From: Carposina sasakii
Taxonomy: Eukaryota; Arthropoda; Insecta; Lepidoptera; Carposinidae
Length of the DNA stretch: 64,000 bases
Assembly: GCA_014607495.2 (NCBI GenBank)
Contig: CP053149.1
Coordinates: 9,994,120 to 10,058,119, forward strand
Reading direction: 5' to 3'
Shown here: positions 1-10,530 of the stretch, in pieces
How positions within the stretch are numbered: the first letter of the stretch is position 1
Layout: the number at the start of each line of letters is the position of its first letter
Made by a program: the position numbers and the translations under genes
Notes under the pieces: model-generated
The model's input: the letters and a program-made list of their open reading frames with translations, nothing else
Told to the model about the DNA's origin: nothing
Databases searched by the model: none

Positions 1-620
1 ATTGCATCTAATATTGTTTTATTAAATCTTTCGACCTGTCCATTTGAACGCGGCATACCTGATGCCGTTGTATGTAGTCTTATGTTTTTGTCATTACAAT
101 ACTGTGTGAATTGTGCCGAAGTAAATGCGGAACCGGCATCCGCAATAATTCTGCGTGGATTACCAAATATCTTTGAAACATTTTCTAATTCTTTAACAAC
201 TAACCTACTTTCCGTACTTTTTACCGGCGAGATGAAAACAAACTTGGTAAACGAATCTACTGTCACTAATAAATACTTATTGCCGTTAAGTGTTTGGACA
301 AACGGGCCTAAATGGTCCAAATGAACGGTGTGAAATGGCTGGGCATATTTTGGGACAGAATACAACTGTCCCTCTTTCGGTCCGCCTTTATTTTTATAAT
401 AAATACAATTTAGACAATTTTTAATGTACTTTTTGATAGTACGCCTCATCTTTGGGAACCAATACATGTATGAAATTCTTTCGTATGTTTTATCTACAGA
501 GAACTGCCCAAGGTCGTCGTGATTGCATTTAAGTATTTGCCAAATACATTCTTTTGGGACAACCCAGCGACGCCCATGTGCAGTTCGCCTGTAAATTTTA
601 TTTCCTAAAAGCTCATAACT
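1..620 (-). pseudogene. Integrase region of gypsy-like pol (partial)
   Basis: Minus-strand translation shows an N-terminal zinc-binding region ending in CLNC, then a core with HLDHLGPF (first Asp), ADAGSAF (second Asp) and a third acidic residue in NGQVERFN close to the window edge. These are the D,D,E positions of retroviral-type integrases, which join element cDNA to host DNA. The part seen is open but continues off the window. It belongs to the same pol as the RT at 1436-1939. Confidence 0.82.
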
Positions 621-699
621 GTTAAAAACGTCTTTATGCCCATCTATATCACCCGATTCCAAAATTTCCCTTATCTGAACTAAATCTTTATCTTGTAAC

Positions 700-1440
700 T
701 GAACTGACAACAGCCAATCTGACTCTGTAATAGACATAACCAATTCTGCTTCAGATTTTTCCCCACATTGCGCAGGGTTTCGGCTCAATGCATCAACGTG
801 CTGCATACGACTACCCTCACGATGTACTATGTCAAAATTAAATTCTTGCGTTGAGAGGACCCACCGCGCAATGTGTGGAATTATATCTCTTTTAGTTAGA
901 GCATATCTTACAGAATTGCAATCAGTTATAATTGTAAATTTTGTTCCTAACAAATACAAACGAAACTTTTCTAATGAAGCTACAATTGCTAAAAGTTCGA
1001 GTTCAAACGAATGATATTTTTTTTCGTCATTACAGGTTTTTCACCTTCGCTTGTGACCTGCATTAAAATGCCAGCTATGCCCTCCCTACTAGCATCTGTA
1101 TATAAGACACATTTTCTATCAGGGTCAAAGATAGTCAGTACACTATCACAGGTAAGTGAATCTTTTAAAGTCTGAAACGCTTGTTCATGGTCATGATTCC
1201 AAATCCAAGGAATATCTTTTTTAGTAAGTTTTGTTAAAGGGTTTGATATTATAGCAGTTTTTTATAAATTTACGAAAATAGCTAATTAGTCCATTGAACT
1301 GTCGAAGTTGGTGGACAGTTTTAGGTGTAGGAAATTCCTTTACCGCTTTTATTTTAGATTCACTTGGCTTGATACCATACGAACCGATCTTGTAACCCAG
1401 AAAATCAATTTCTGTTTTTAAAAAATGACACTTTTTTAAA
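700..1440 (-). pseudogene. RT thumb/connection and RNase H region of pol, frameshifted
   Basis: Three overlapping frames on minus carry consecutive family motifs: IDFLGYKI (RT thumb side), then YTDAS, ITDCNS and HVDALSR, which hold the acidic residues of a Ty3-type RNase H. Frame changes occur near 1445, 1262 and 1017. The domain order is normal, so the breaks are small indels, not rearrangement. RNase H would degrade the RNA strand of the RNA/DNA hybrid in the particle. Confidence 0.75.
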
Positions 1441-1939
1441 TTAAAAGGGTAAGTCCGTTGTCGCGGAATGAAGATAAAACTTTTTCTAAAATATCTAAAT
1501 TTTCCTCAGCTGTGTCACTAATAATCAGAATATCATCTAGATATATTATTACTTTACCAAATCGTAAATTGCCAATTACGTTATTCATCATTTGTTGAAA
1601 TGTTGATGGCGCATTAGCCAGTCCAAACGGTAACCTTAAAAATTCGTAGTGGCCATCCTCTGTTATAAAGGTAGTTTTTTGATTTGAGTCATCCTTCATC
1701 TTAATTTGATAGTATCCACTCTTTAGGTCTAAACTTGTGAAGAACTTACACCCGTGTAACCTATCAATCAGCTCCTCAATTCGCGGCATAGGAAACTTAT
1801 TCTCAATAGTAATTTTGTTAAGTGCACGATAATCTATAACCAATCTTTTTTCGCCAGTTTTCTTGCTTACAAGTAATGCAGGACTACTATATGGCGAATT
1901 GCTTTCGCGTATGATTCCGTATTCTAACAACTCGTTCAC
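1436..1939 (-). pseudogene. Reverse transcriptase fragment, Ty3/gypsy type
   Basis: The open frame covers RT fingers and palm. It contains VIDYRALNK, FTSLDLKSGYYQI (first catalytic Asp), LPFGLANAPSTFQ, and the active-site box YLDDILI near residue 135. These are typical of chromovirus/gypsy RT. The frame ends early at a stop caused by a one-base shift just after the YLDD region; the expected downstream residues continue in another frame. The annotated first codon is GTG inside pol, so it is not a real start. Confidence 0.85.
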
Positions 1940-2140
1940 TATATCTCAAATAATTTTCCTATCGGCGACAGAAGCTCTATAAGGCCTGAATTGTACCGGT
2001 TTCGAACTATTCAAACTAATATCCATCTCGTGATTGTTAACTTTACCTAGCTCTTTAACTGAATTTGCCACACACTTCCTATATTTTTTAAATAAGGTCA
2101 GCAATACAGCATGATGTGATTCGGCATCGAATTGAACGTC

Positions 2141-3400
2141 TTATTTGGACATATCGTCACAAAATTGAACAAATTCAAAAACTTGATCGAATTTTAATGT
2201 GTTACCTATACGAGAGTACATGATATCCGATCTTTCGGTAACATTTCGACCTATCAAAACTTCACATCCAATTAGTTCATCCAATACATAAAACTCAACA
2301 TTTTTAACATTCACGGAATCGATTTTTAAATTTATACTGACTCGAGATGTAACTGTTTTTGTAATATCTTTTGAAAAGCCTTGTAAAATGATAGGAGCCG
2401 TTAGTGAAGAGATTTTTAAATTAAATTTCCTTACTAAAGACATCGATATTAAAGAACAGCTACTACCAGTATCTATAAATGCTTCATTCTTAAAATCATT
2501 AATACCAACAGTTTTGAAAAATTTTTCTTTGTTATCTGAGGAAGAAATACATTTAGTTTCTTGTTTAAGTTTTTCAGGTTCTGACTTTCTTTTTTGGTAA
2601 CAGACAGCTTCCGTATGACCCCTCTTCCCGCAAAATTCGCATTTTATCTTACACTGAATTCTTTTATGGTTACCACCACAGTTATAACATTCGATGGGTC
2701 TACGATTCTGAGTCCCCTCTGTATCTTTAGTTTCAGATGTAGACGGAGCCGCAGATCGTGAGGAAAATGTTGTCGGAAGAGGGTTCAGCGGGACTGTCGC
2801 CTGAGTTTGAATTAACGGTTTCATGTTTCTTCCCATTTCACGAGTACTACCTACACCAGTAATTATCTGTTTGACATTTTTCGTCTTATGTATGCGATTA
2901 AATAAAAAGCTAGCTAAACTATCGCATGATGAGAAATTACTTGCTTCTACAGACGCGGTTATGTTATTATCGGCAATATTACCTAAAATAATTGATATTA
3001 TATCATCTTCACAAAAGTTCAAACGTAAATTATCAATTTTAGCCTTTTGTTGAAAAAAAAATTCATACAGGGATTGACCGTCCGTTGGTTTTTTATCAAT
3101 TATTTCTTTTAAGAGGTCAAACATATTTCTTTTAACTTGAAACGTTACCAAAATAGATTTTTTCCAATTTTTCCACGACCACTTGGTCCAGAAATCATTA
3201 TTTCTTAGTAAAGCGTCGTACCATAACTTAGCTGATCCCTTCAACTTATTTAGAGCCTGATACCGGATCGTACTATCCGACCAAGAAAAAGTTGACGCGT
3301 AAGATTCGATCACATTTATCCACGATATCACATTATCGGATAGCGGGTCAAATTCAGGTATCAAATTATGTAAAGTGACAGTACTCGTCGACGTACTCAC
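2141..3400 (-). CDS. Gag with zinc knuckles fused to retropepsin
   Basis: An open frame of 419 residues. The N-terminal half looks like a Ty3-type capsid (QALNKLKGSAKLWYD region, a retrotransposon gag hallmark). Two CCHC-like knuckles lie near residues 240-270 (CYNCGG...C and CEFCGKRGHTEAVC). A retropepsin active site follows, AFIDTGSSCSLIS near residue 310. In the particle Gag packages RNA and the protease processes the polyprotein. The first Met at 3400 may not be the native start, because a conserved-looking Arg/Ser leader continues upstream in a shifted frame. Pol lies immediately downstream and is broken. Confidence 0.82.
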   Translation of the reverse strand: MSTSTSTVTLHNLIPEFDPLSDNVISWINVIESYASTFSWSDSTIRYQALNKLKGSAKLWYDALLRNNDFWTKWSWKNWKKSILVTFQVKRNMFDLLKEIIDKKPTDGQSLYEFFFQQKAKIDNLRLNFCEDDIISIILGNIADNNITASVEASNFSSCDSLASFLFNRIHKTKNVKQIITGVGSTREMGRNMKPLIQTQATVPLNPLPTTFSSRSAAPSTSETKDTEGTQNRRPIECYNCGGNHKRIQCKIKCEFCGKRGHTEAVCYQKRKSEPEKLKQETKCISSSDNKEKFFKTVGINDFKNEAFIDTGSSCSLISMSLVRKFNLKISSLTAPIILQGFSKDITKTVTSRVSINLKIDSVNVKNVEFYVLDELIGCEVLIGRNVTERSDIMYSRIGNTLKFDQVFEFVQFCDDMSK

Positions 3401-3720
3401 GGGTTTTTCTTTCGATTTTCGGCTTTTTTTTTACTTCTTCCGAGTCTTCTAGGCTGACTCATAACTACTAGATGAACGAATAGAACTACTCGAGGTGGAG
3501 CCCGAGATCGAACTCGAACCTGAACTGGAGGAAGATGGTTTGCGGGCACGCTTTCGTTTTGATCGCGATCTGCGGTCGATGGTAGGTACATCGACACCGC
3601 TAGCCTTCCGTGCTTTCGGCGATCATGTTCGCGGTAATGGTATCGGGGTCCGCGATCTGCTTAACCCCCTAGAGTGCGAACGTCTCCGTTTCGACCTGGA
3701 CTTCCTTTCGTCCATCACGG
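3401..3720 (-). pseudogene. Arg/Ser-rich N-terminal leader of Gag, frameshifted
   Basis: On minus, an ATG near 3717 begins a short frame of alternating Arg and Ser (for example RKSRSKRRRSHSR) and stops after about 30 codons. A second frame then continues with RSRSKRKRAR and a serine-rich run before joining the Gag frame. I read this as one original basic RS leader broken by indels. The plus-strand ORF over the same bases is a shadow. An RS-like Gag leader is unusual for gypsy elements, but the function is unknown. Confidence 0.5.
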
Positions 3721-3745
3721 CGGCACTGGGTTCGAAAAACTTCTG

Positions 3746-3940
3746 ATGTAAACAATGTTTATTATTACAAAGTTTATTAATATGAATTTAATAGTTATAA
3801 AGGTAATCCAACACAAATTAGTAATTAACTTAAATAATTTTCTTTTTCAAAATCGACGCTAGACAGGTCCCGCCAAAAGCGCAGCTGTCAAAGTCCTTTT
3901 TTCTTTAAAAAAAATATTGACGGCAAAGGCATTGCCAACA
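3746..3940 (-). repeat. Putative 5' LTR of the gypsy-like element
   Basis: On minus the segment starts TGTTGGCAATG and ends near ...TTGTTTACA, about 195 bp, with AATAAA-type signals near the end, just before the Gag leader. TG...CA ends and position fit a short LTR. The partner LTR is outside the window, so the borders are not proven. It abuts a perfect palindrome at 3942-3973. Confidence 0.55.
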
Positions 3941-3941
3941 C

Positions 3942-3973
3942 ACCTTAGTTCATAAGTACTTATGAACTAAGGT
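3942..3973. repeat. 32-bp perfect palindrome at the LTR border
   Basis: Left half ACCTTAGTTCATAAGT at 3942-3957 is followed directly by its exact reverse complement at 3958-3973. There is no spacer. It lies directly outside the LTR start and may be the pre-insertion target or a small palindromic element. Confidence 0.9.
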
Positions 3974-4112
3974 GGTGTAAGAAGTAATAAATTAAATTGA
4001 CCAATCACAAACGATCGCAACGATAGGTACGAAGGAGATGGTTGATATTGTTATCTTGCTCGCACGTGTATGTAGCTGCCGACGCACAGTTCTAACATGC
4101 GCGGAGTAGCTA

Positions 4113-4840
4113 CACCAGCAAATGATTAAATAGGCCACATGACAAAAGAGAGAAATGACTAGGCTTCGAAACTACGTCTGATAATATACAGGATGTAACA
4201 GAAAAGAGAACCTATTTCCAAAATTTGAGACTCGAAATCACATTTTTATTTTTCAAGATTGTATGAAAATTCCTGAGATATTTAAAAATTCTCAAAATTT
4301 TGTAGATAGGTTCTCTACAGTGGACTATTTACATAGCTTTTCGCTTAACATACCCTTTTTGTTACACCCTGTATAAGCAACATATAATTACACTCCTTCC
4401 CGCCCTGTTCCCAATCATTTGGGGTCGGTGCAATATGTAGGTACTCTTTCATTCATCCCTATTATCCGTCCTCTCGTTATTCTCATGTCTACCTCTTCCT
4501 CTATAACCATCTTACTTCGGACACGGCTTAACGCAACATATAATTACACGACTTAACACAATTATCTTCATCTTCCTAAGCCTATTGCAGTCCACTATCT
4601 GTTTTTCGGCGGCTCCATCATCAGACCCTCGTTTCCTTTATATTATGTGTAGCTGACAAAATTCTCTATAAAAATCTAAAAACGGACTACTCGTGCCTAT
4701 TATATTTGAGGATATCCCTAGATTCCTTAGAGATTCCATCATCAGATGTTATGTTTTATATGTAGGTGACCAAAACGCTCAGTAAAAGTGTAAAAACAGA
4801 GAGAACATAGATGTCCGGTGGTCTAGAACTCTATGATATT
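4113..4840. mobile_element. Composite ACCGACTTC-family element, copy 1 (truncated)
   Basis: Closely matches 29920-30846, 31963-32852 and 62886-64000 (shared landmarks: GCCAGCAAATGATTAAATAGG, GGGGTCGGTGCAATATG, CTTCGGACACGGCTTAACG, TTTTCGGCGGCTCCATC). The left terminus present in the other copies is missing here. A MITE is inserted at 4188-4373. Compared with the other copies it lacks a ~65-bp RTE-like segment between two short CCACT repeats. No coding capacity. Confidence 0.7.
4188..4373. mobile_element. TACAGGGTGT MITE, family C, copy 1
   Basis: Inverted ends ACAGGATGTAACA and TGTTACACCCTGT flank ~160 bp containing an internal inverted repeat around AACCTATTTCCAAAATTT. Sister copies of the host element (near 30120 and 32165) read straight through AATATA-GCAACATA, giving an empty site and a TA target duplication. 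That supports a Tc1/mariner-type non-autonomous insertion. Confidence 0.75.
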
Positions 4841-4846
4841 ATTATG

Positions 4847-5036
4847 GAATGAATACTATTGAAGAACATAAAATATTTTCTAATGATCGTACCTTACATA
4901 ATAAAATAACTGAACAGCCAGAATCCATTGAAATATTAGCTTGGCTGTCGGATAATGGTTCCCGACTGACTGTTCAGTTGTTATGTTACCGATCATTAGA
5001 AAATATTTTATGTTCTTCAATAGTATTCAGTCCATC
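4847..5036. repeat. Long hairpin / foldback MITE
   Basis: About 50 bases starting GAATACTATTGAAGAACA near 4849 recur as a near-perfect inverted copy ending near 5032, with further partial pairing inward (GAACAG...CTGTTC) and a loop of ~50 bp. A short ORF across it exists only because both arms are open. No family recognised. Confidence 0.8.
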
Positions 5037-5045
5037 TTCTATCTA

Positions 5046-5300
5046 ATATATAAAATTCTCGTGTCACGGTGTTAGAAGTTAAACTCCTCCGAAACGGCTC
5101 GACCGATTTTCGTTAATCTTAGCATGCATATCGGTTAGGGTGGAGAATCGGACAACATCTATTTTTCATCCCCCTAAATGTTAAGGGTGGTCCAACCCAA
5201 TTTTTTTTTTTTGACAAATTTTTTTGTTTTTATGATACAGCATACAAAAATACATACAACCATGAATTTTCACCCCTCTAGGATCAACCCCTTTTACATG
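5046..5300 (+). mobile_element. Helitron-like 5' terminal fragment
   Basis: Begins TCTAATATATAAAATTCTCG and continues with CTCCTCCGAAACGGCTCG. This start (TC followed by TATATAAAA) is typical of insect Helitron-derived repeats. No matching 3' CTAG-type end is placed with confidence. Confidence 0.45.
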
Positions 5301-5311
5301 GCAAAACAACG

Positions 5312-5475
5312 TCTTGCATGCTAGGTGCTCGGGTCTGGTTTCTCGTGGCGATTGTAGTTAGTGCAAGTGCCTGTTTTCGCAATTATGAGTTATCAGATCC
5401 GAGGGTCAGTGGAGGGTGTAGGGCCCGGTGGTGGGCGCACCCATAGTGAATGTTTGAACTTCCGAATTGTAACGC
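5312..5475 (+). repeat. Half-copy related to the 40 kb foldback arm
   Basis: CATGCTAGGTGCTCGGGTCTGG through GAGGGTGTAGGGCCCGGTGGTGGGC to TGAACTTCCGAATTGTAACG matches the right arm at 40275-40430 with scattered differences. Only one arm is present, with no hammerhead-like loop. Confidence 0.65.
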
Positions 5476-6600
5476 CTAATACAATTTTATTTTTAAATAA
5501 CTTATGTTTTTTTATTTTATACTTTTTTGTTGTGAGTACCTAGCTACTAATAAGTACTCTTCAATAAACATGCTCGGCGGCAGTAAGAAGTTTTCGTGTT
5601 ACTGCTGTCTAAAAACTTATATGTGAGAATGGTTGTTACGCAACTTTCAATCGATATAGATCCTAAACGGTTAGTCGAATCATGTAGCTCAGGCTGTCTT
5701 GACAAATCTTTAAAATAGCTCACATATAACTAGGTCAATAGGGCACTTTATGTGACGGCTTAACACCCTTATTTCAGAATTTGTGACGATACAGAATCTT
5801 AGATAATCGATCAAAAACGTGTCCAGGCACTTTCCAGACAGCTTGAAAAACCACTTTTCGCTGGACTCTCAATCTGGGTAACGGAAGTGATTTAGACGAC
5901 TTTTTGTATATCTACGGGCGTCACATAAATTTGTGACAGGCATCGAGCTACAAGTTTTGTGATACGTGCAGCGGTTTAGTAGAAAAATGTAAAAATCTGT
6001 GTCCAGCTGGCTTGAATTTACATATAAAAGTTCTGGCTGGCACTTCTGAAACTCAATGATGGGAGCGTTTTCGAATATGGTTCCTTTACTAACATTTAGT
6101 GACGCAATTTGTGTCTGTAATAACGTTTGATTTATGGCGTCACATGTAAGGGTTTACGAGAAATCAATAAAAATTTAATGTTCAGCCCTGTCCAGCCAGT
6201 ATGTATCTCCGCTACCTGATGGTCTACGGCCTTCGAAATATCTTAAAATGTTTGTGACGGGAGCGATAATGATAACCTGAATTTGTGACGGAGAAACTCT
6301 GCGTAGTTTCAGAAATATTAGTCATTTAAGTTTTCCCATACAAACACTGCAGTAGGGTAACCAATATTGTATGATTTTTTAGCACCAAGTATATTTTAAG
6401 GTGTTTTCTTTAATGGACGAAAATCCGTGTATTGGTGATACCTACTAATACGTACAACTGTAGGTAGGTATTTAAATTGATAGAAGACAAAAGTGTAGAC
6501 GTGGTGAAGGGGGTGGGTCATTTTTTATTGTTATAGATTACCAGCTGACGCCCGCGACTTCAATTACAAATTTAACGGTCACTTATTTATGTACACACAA
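5476..6600. other. Non-coding AT-rich stretch with recurring TTTGTGACG motif
   Basis: No gene seen. The word TTTGTGACG, its variants, or its complement (CGTCACAAA/CGTCACAT) recurs at about 5752, 5779, 5908, 5925, 6098, 6137, 6252 and 6283 on both strands. This might be subterminal repeats of an unrecognised transposon. Near 6541 CCAGCTGACGCCCGCGACTTC resembles an inverted Helitron 3' end. Confidence 0.4.
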
Positions 6601-6633
6601 AGCAAGTCTTATCATATCATCATGGCCGTATGA

Positions 6634-7040
6634 TTTTTTTTTGTTTGGTTTATCCCGAAGGAAAGGCAAGGGGAACTAAGCCCATACAGCCATTGTCTTT
6701 AGTAAATGATTTCTGAATTTATGATGGATGATAATAATGGTGATGAATGGAAACGCCGGAAAAATCCTCAAGAACAAGTGTAAAGTTAGTCAAAATGAAA
6801 AATTATTGCAGATACAACTTACATGGGCCCATGAAGAGATCGTATTCCGGCTAAAGTTTTACTCAGCTTACCTGCGTATAAAACCATGCACACGCACTAG
6901 ATTCACATCACAAGTAATCAAAATATAACTTATCTACCAGAAAACATCACTTTACGGACTCATGCAAGCCATTTACAAATAATTTTTGATTTTCACAAGA
7001 AAATTACACCTGCACCCTTCCAGCTTTTCCCGCCGAATCC
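6634..7040 (-). mobile_element. SINE-like retroposon S, copy 1 (full length)
   Basis: Read on minus, it starts near GATTCGGCGGGAAAAGCTGG and ends CTTCGGGATAAACC plus a poly(A) run. It is flanked by a 13-bp perfect target duplication CATGGCCGTATGA at 6621-6633 and 7041-7053. Poly(A) tail and TSD indicate target-primed reverse transcription. No tRNA A/B boxes or 5S/7SL similarity are recognised. The ~66-codon ORF on the strand opposite to the tail recurs in other copies only because the copies are similar. Confidence 0.88.
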
Positions 7041-7068
7041 CATGGCCGTATGAAGTTGCTGCGTAAGC

Positions 7069-7454
7069 TTTTTTTTAAATTAGTTTATCCCGAAGGAAAG
7101 GTAAGGGAAACTTTGTCCATACAGCCATTTTCTTATGTAAAATGATTAGGCACTGAATTCGCGATTGATGATAATGATGATGATGAATGGAAACTTCGAG
7201 AAAATCCTCGAAAACGGATACAATGTTCTGTTGTTATAAAAAAAAACCATAAAAGAACTTGCATGGGCCCATGAAGAAATCGTAATCCGACTCATTTTAT
7301 TCAGCTTACCTGCATATAAAACCATGTACAATAGTGCACATGCCCTAGAATCACTTAACAAATAAACTAAATATAACTTATCTATCAGCAAACATCACTT
7401 CATGACATTTGTAAGCAAATTCAACCACTCCCTTCCAGCTTTTCCTGCCGAACC
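7069..7454 (-). mobile_element. SINE-like retroposon S, copy 2
   Basis: Same orientation as copy 1 and only 15 bp beyond its right TSD. It carries the poly(T)/TTTATCCCGAAGGAAAG end and the CCAGCTTTTCCTGCCG end, but is more diverged. No TSD is visible. Confidence 0.75.
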
Positions 7455-7749
7455 CGAATTCGAACACGTCCTTTTGATTCAAAGTATCGTTCAGAAATTA
7501 TAAATAAATTGAATAATGTAATAAAAAAGTCTACCTAACTAAGAAGCAGTCTTTAATAAATAGAAAATTATTTCACAACATCGTAATGTTAAAATATTTT
7601 TATTTTAAATAATATTTATTTATTATTATTCCACGTCAATATTTACAGCGACATAAAGAAATATAGGCAGGACCTACCAACTGAAAACAAATTTCTGAAT
7701 GTGCACATGCGCTGCCGCAGACCGAGTATAACAACATTGCGAGTTTTTT

Positions 7750-7889
7750 ATAATAGTCTTGAGGATTTTCCCGACGTTTCCATTCATCATCATCATCCAT
7801 CATAAATTCAGAAATCATTTACTAAAGACAATGGCTGTATGGGCTCAGTTCCCCTTGCCTTTCCTTCGGGATAAACTAAACAAAAAAAA
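7750..7889 (+). mobile_element. SINE-like retroposon S, copy 3 (5'-truncated)
   Basis: Only the last ~140 bp are present, from CTTGAGGATTTTCCCGACG to GGATAAACTAAAC plus A-run. Truncation at the 5' end with an intact tail is typical of LINE-driven insertion. It abuts a family A MITE. Confidence 0.75.
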
Positions 7890-8775
7890 TTGTAACATGA
7901 TTGCCCAATGCAATTGCCGCGTAGTGTTGAGTAGGACACGACTTGAAAAAGAGTTTGTAAGAGTAGCCTCTTTTTTGTCCTGAGCCAGTACAATGTCCCA
8001 CTTCAAATGAGGCGAGGCGTACCTACTGACTGAACCATTTGAAGTTATTATAGTACGAAATATGCGCGCCTCCTGACGCCTCAAATGTCAGACGCGACGT
8101 GCTTTTGTCATGTCATTTGTTTGTTTAGTACAAATATTTTTAATTATAAATCTTACAAGTATAAAAAATGAATTTTATGTGTTTGTAGTAGAGATGGGTT
8201 ATATTAGGTTATAACCTATACCTGTTCCTACTGCTTCTAAATATAATAATAATTCTTCTATCTACTTCAAAATCCGAAATATAAAAAAAAATACAAATTA
8301 AATGGCACTGACTCTCTAAACAACGTTAGATTATTATTATTTGAATTTTAAATACCTATTACCTACGCGCCTCCTGGCTGGCGCCTCGCCTCGCATGGAA
8401 GACAATATATTTCTCTCTCGCTCAAAATGTCAGACGCGACGACCGTGACGTGATCACGTGACGTGCTTGTCGTTTGTCTGCCTGCCTCGCTCGACCGTTC
8501 AAGCTCGACCGCGACAAGAAAATTGAAGTAGTACAATTTAAAATTTCGAGGCACTCTTACATTTTGACGTCATGTCCGGGACAAATGAAGTGCCTCTTGT
8601 ATGTCCTACTCAACACTATTGCCGCGGAAAGCAAAGATTACATATGAGAAATAGAAAATATGAGATATAATCAAATAAAAAATACATTTCCTGCGAGTAA
8701 TAACACTGTCGTATAACTCAACACAATGGTACTTGTTCAGCATTTGCCTGGCTGTCACCCACACTCTGTATAGTT
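7890..8775. mobile_element. TACAGGGTGT MITE, family A, copy 1 (partial, split by a hAT MITE)
   Basis: Segments 7890-7921 (GATTGCCCAATGCAATTGCC) and 8619-8775 (ending GCCTGGCTGTCACCCACACT) match the inner and right parts of the copies at 33535-34025 and 45815-46303. The left part is missing. A 697-bp hAT MITE interrupts it. Confidence 0.7.
7922..8618. mobile_element. hAT-type MITE with 8-bp TSD
   Basis: Terminal inverted repeats TAGTGTTGAGTAGGACA and TGTCCTACTCAACACTA (17 bp, perfect) flank 697 bp with no transposase. The target duplication TTGCCGCG is at 7914-7921 and 8619-8626. An 8-bp TSD and TAGTG/CACTA ends are hAT features. It would need a hAT transposase in trans. Confidence 0.9.
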
Positions 8776-9740
8776 AATAGGTTTTTTACTCTAGTTTATA
8801 AAGTAGCAAATTAAAGTTAGTCTGTGTTCAACTGATGGCAACCAAATAGTATTATTGTAAGTAAATAATAAACCTGCAAACGTAGGTACATATATAGAAC
8901 GCGGTATAATTTTTCATCAAAATGTATTCCAACGCAACAAAAGCCAGACGACTTAGTTTTTGTTCGCGGTTGCCAACGTTGTGCTCTTGAAAGCACACAT
9001 TATCACCGCTCACATGTTTTCTACTTTTCGTTATGCTTTTACGCTATTTTACATCTGAGGTCAGTTCAAAATGCGACAGTTTTGAAAGAAGTCATGTCAG
9101 GTTGCACGACCTCTTGGAAAATCTCGGGTTCCGTCATTGTACATGCGTAGAGTTAGGTAATATTACCGCTTTCGTACGGATCACGTTAAACTTTACGTAG
9201 GTAATAGCTATCGGAAAAAAAAAACCCCGACCCAAAAAAAGACATTATGACAAAAGGTTTAAAATGCTAAACCCTATAAAAAGCAAAAAATAAGCAGTTT
9301 GGCATCCATATGCATTGTGTAGCAGATAAAAAATTTCTTACTCTACTCACCTAGAAGTTGGATATAAATTGAAGTTATAACATTGTGTCTGGATTTTTGT
9401 ATGACAAATGTATGACGCTTTATTTATTAAATCAAACATCTTGAAATTATAGTTGGGAGTACTGAGAAGGACATAAATAAGCCACACTCTGTAGTTTACG
9501 AATTTATTCCCTTTACGATTCTCTTTACTTCAATAAAATTCTAAACTAGACATCTCACTCTCACCAAATTCATCATACCGGTGCTGAAGTATCACATTCT
9601 ACAAATGGACTCCACTAATAGTACTCAATTTCCAATTATTTTATTGGCCAGTATAGACTAGCTAGAATATAGGCTATTATTATGAAATCATATTTTCCAA
9701 TCCTTGGAATAATACCCTAATAATGTTTTGTTCTATTGTC
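8776..9740. other. Intergenic, no gene seen
   Basis: AT-rich sequence without a credible ORF or structured repeat. At 9548-9585 the word CATCTCACTCTCACCAAATTC followed by CCGGTGCTG matches the right terminus of the MITE at 21885-22181, so a fragment of that family ends here. Confidence 0.5.
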
Positions 9741-9749
9741 ATCATTAGC

Positions 9750-9930
9750 CACACTGAGAAAATTTAATATTACAGTGAGACACTAGTGAGCGAATTGAAG
9801 AAGTAAATCACAGACTGAGTAGAGATGCTAATGCATAAGTAAGAAGTAAATTCATAGGCCACACTGACAAAATTTAATATTACACTGAAAGACACTAGTG
9901 AGTGAATTGAAGAAGTAAATTCATAGCTAT
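9750..9930. repeat. Direct duplication, ~108-bp period
   Basis: GCCACACTGAGAAAATTTAA ... GACACTAGTGAGCGAATTGA near 9749-9805 is repeated with small changes near 9857-9925, including AAGAAGTAAATTCATAG. Local tandem duplication. No coding role seen. Confidence 0.75.
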
Positions 9931-10324
9931 ATTGATGCAACACAGTGTGGACTAGCCTTAGGCTAAGTTACTATAAAATTTTAGATGGATAACAAAATGT
10001 TGAGTGTGGCAGTTACTATTTCCATTTTAGTCATAGGTATTTGGGTAGTAGAGCAGCTGAGTCATGTGAATGAAAGATTTTCTTCAGAATTGACAGATAC
10101 TATTCTATATATGTTTTTTTATAACATTGTAATAAAATAAATAATACATACAGATAAATTGTTACTATAAATAATTCCATGAGAAGAGTTCAATGATGAC
10201 TTCCTTTTTTAATGAATCGAAGTCCACAATAGCCACATGCATTATTACCAGGTTTATCCTGAAAATAAAATTCTGTAAATTACCTTTACCTACTAAATTA
10301 TTTTTATTATTATATTATTATACT

Positions 10325-10530
10325 AACTGCCGCTGCCCACAGCTTCGCCCACATGAGAGTGCATTACTCCCATGCGAAGTCAGGGCGGGTCCCTATATTA
10401 TAAACCTTCTTTGTGAATCACTCTATCTATTAAAAAAACCACATCAAAATCCGTTCCCTATTTTGAAAGATCTAAGCTTACATAGGGACAGACAGCAGAA
10501 AGCGACTTTGTTTTATAATATGTAGTGATT
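10325..10530 (-). mobile_element. Helitron-like fragment
   Basis: Starts ACTGCCGCTGCCCACAGCTTCG, which resembles an inverted Helitron 3' end (the usual form is GC-rich, ending in CTAGT). Later come GGGACAGACAGCAGAAAGCG and a TTTTATAATATG tail. Non-coding. Confidence 0.5.

Larger units (their letters stand above)
1..3940 (-). mobile_element. Ty3/gypsy-like LTR retrotransposon, cut by window edge
   Basis: On the minus strand the order is 5' LTR, Arg/Ser-rich leader, Gag with zinc knuckles, aspartic protease, reverse transcriptase, RNase H, integrase. The RT-RNase H-integrase order is that of Ty3/gypsy elements. The 3' end runs off the left edge, so the 3' LTR is not visible. Gag-protease is a long open frame. 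Pol is interrupted by at least three apparent frameshifts, near 1445, 1262 and 1017, so this copy looks dead for pol but not very old. No envelope gene can be assessed because the 3' part is missing. Confidence 0.88.

Noticed and set aside
4849..5046. 65-codon ORF with mirror-like ends
   Set aside because: It exists because both arms of a DNA hairpin are open; no protein features.
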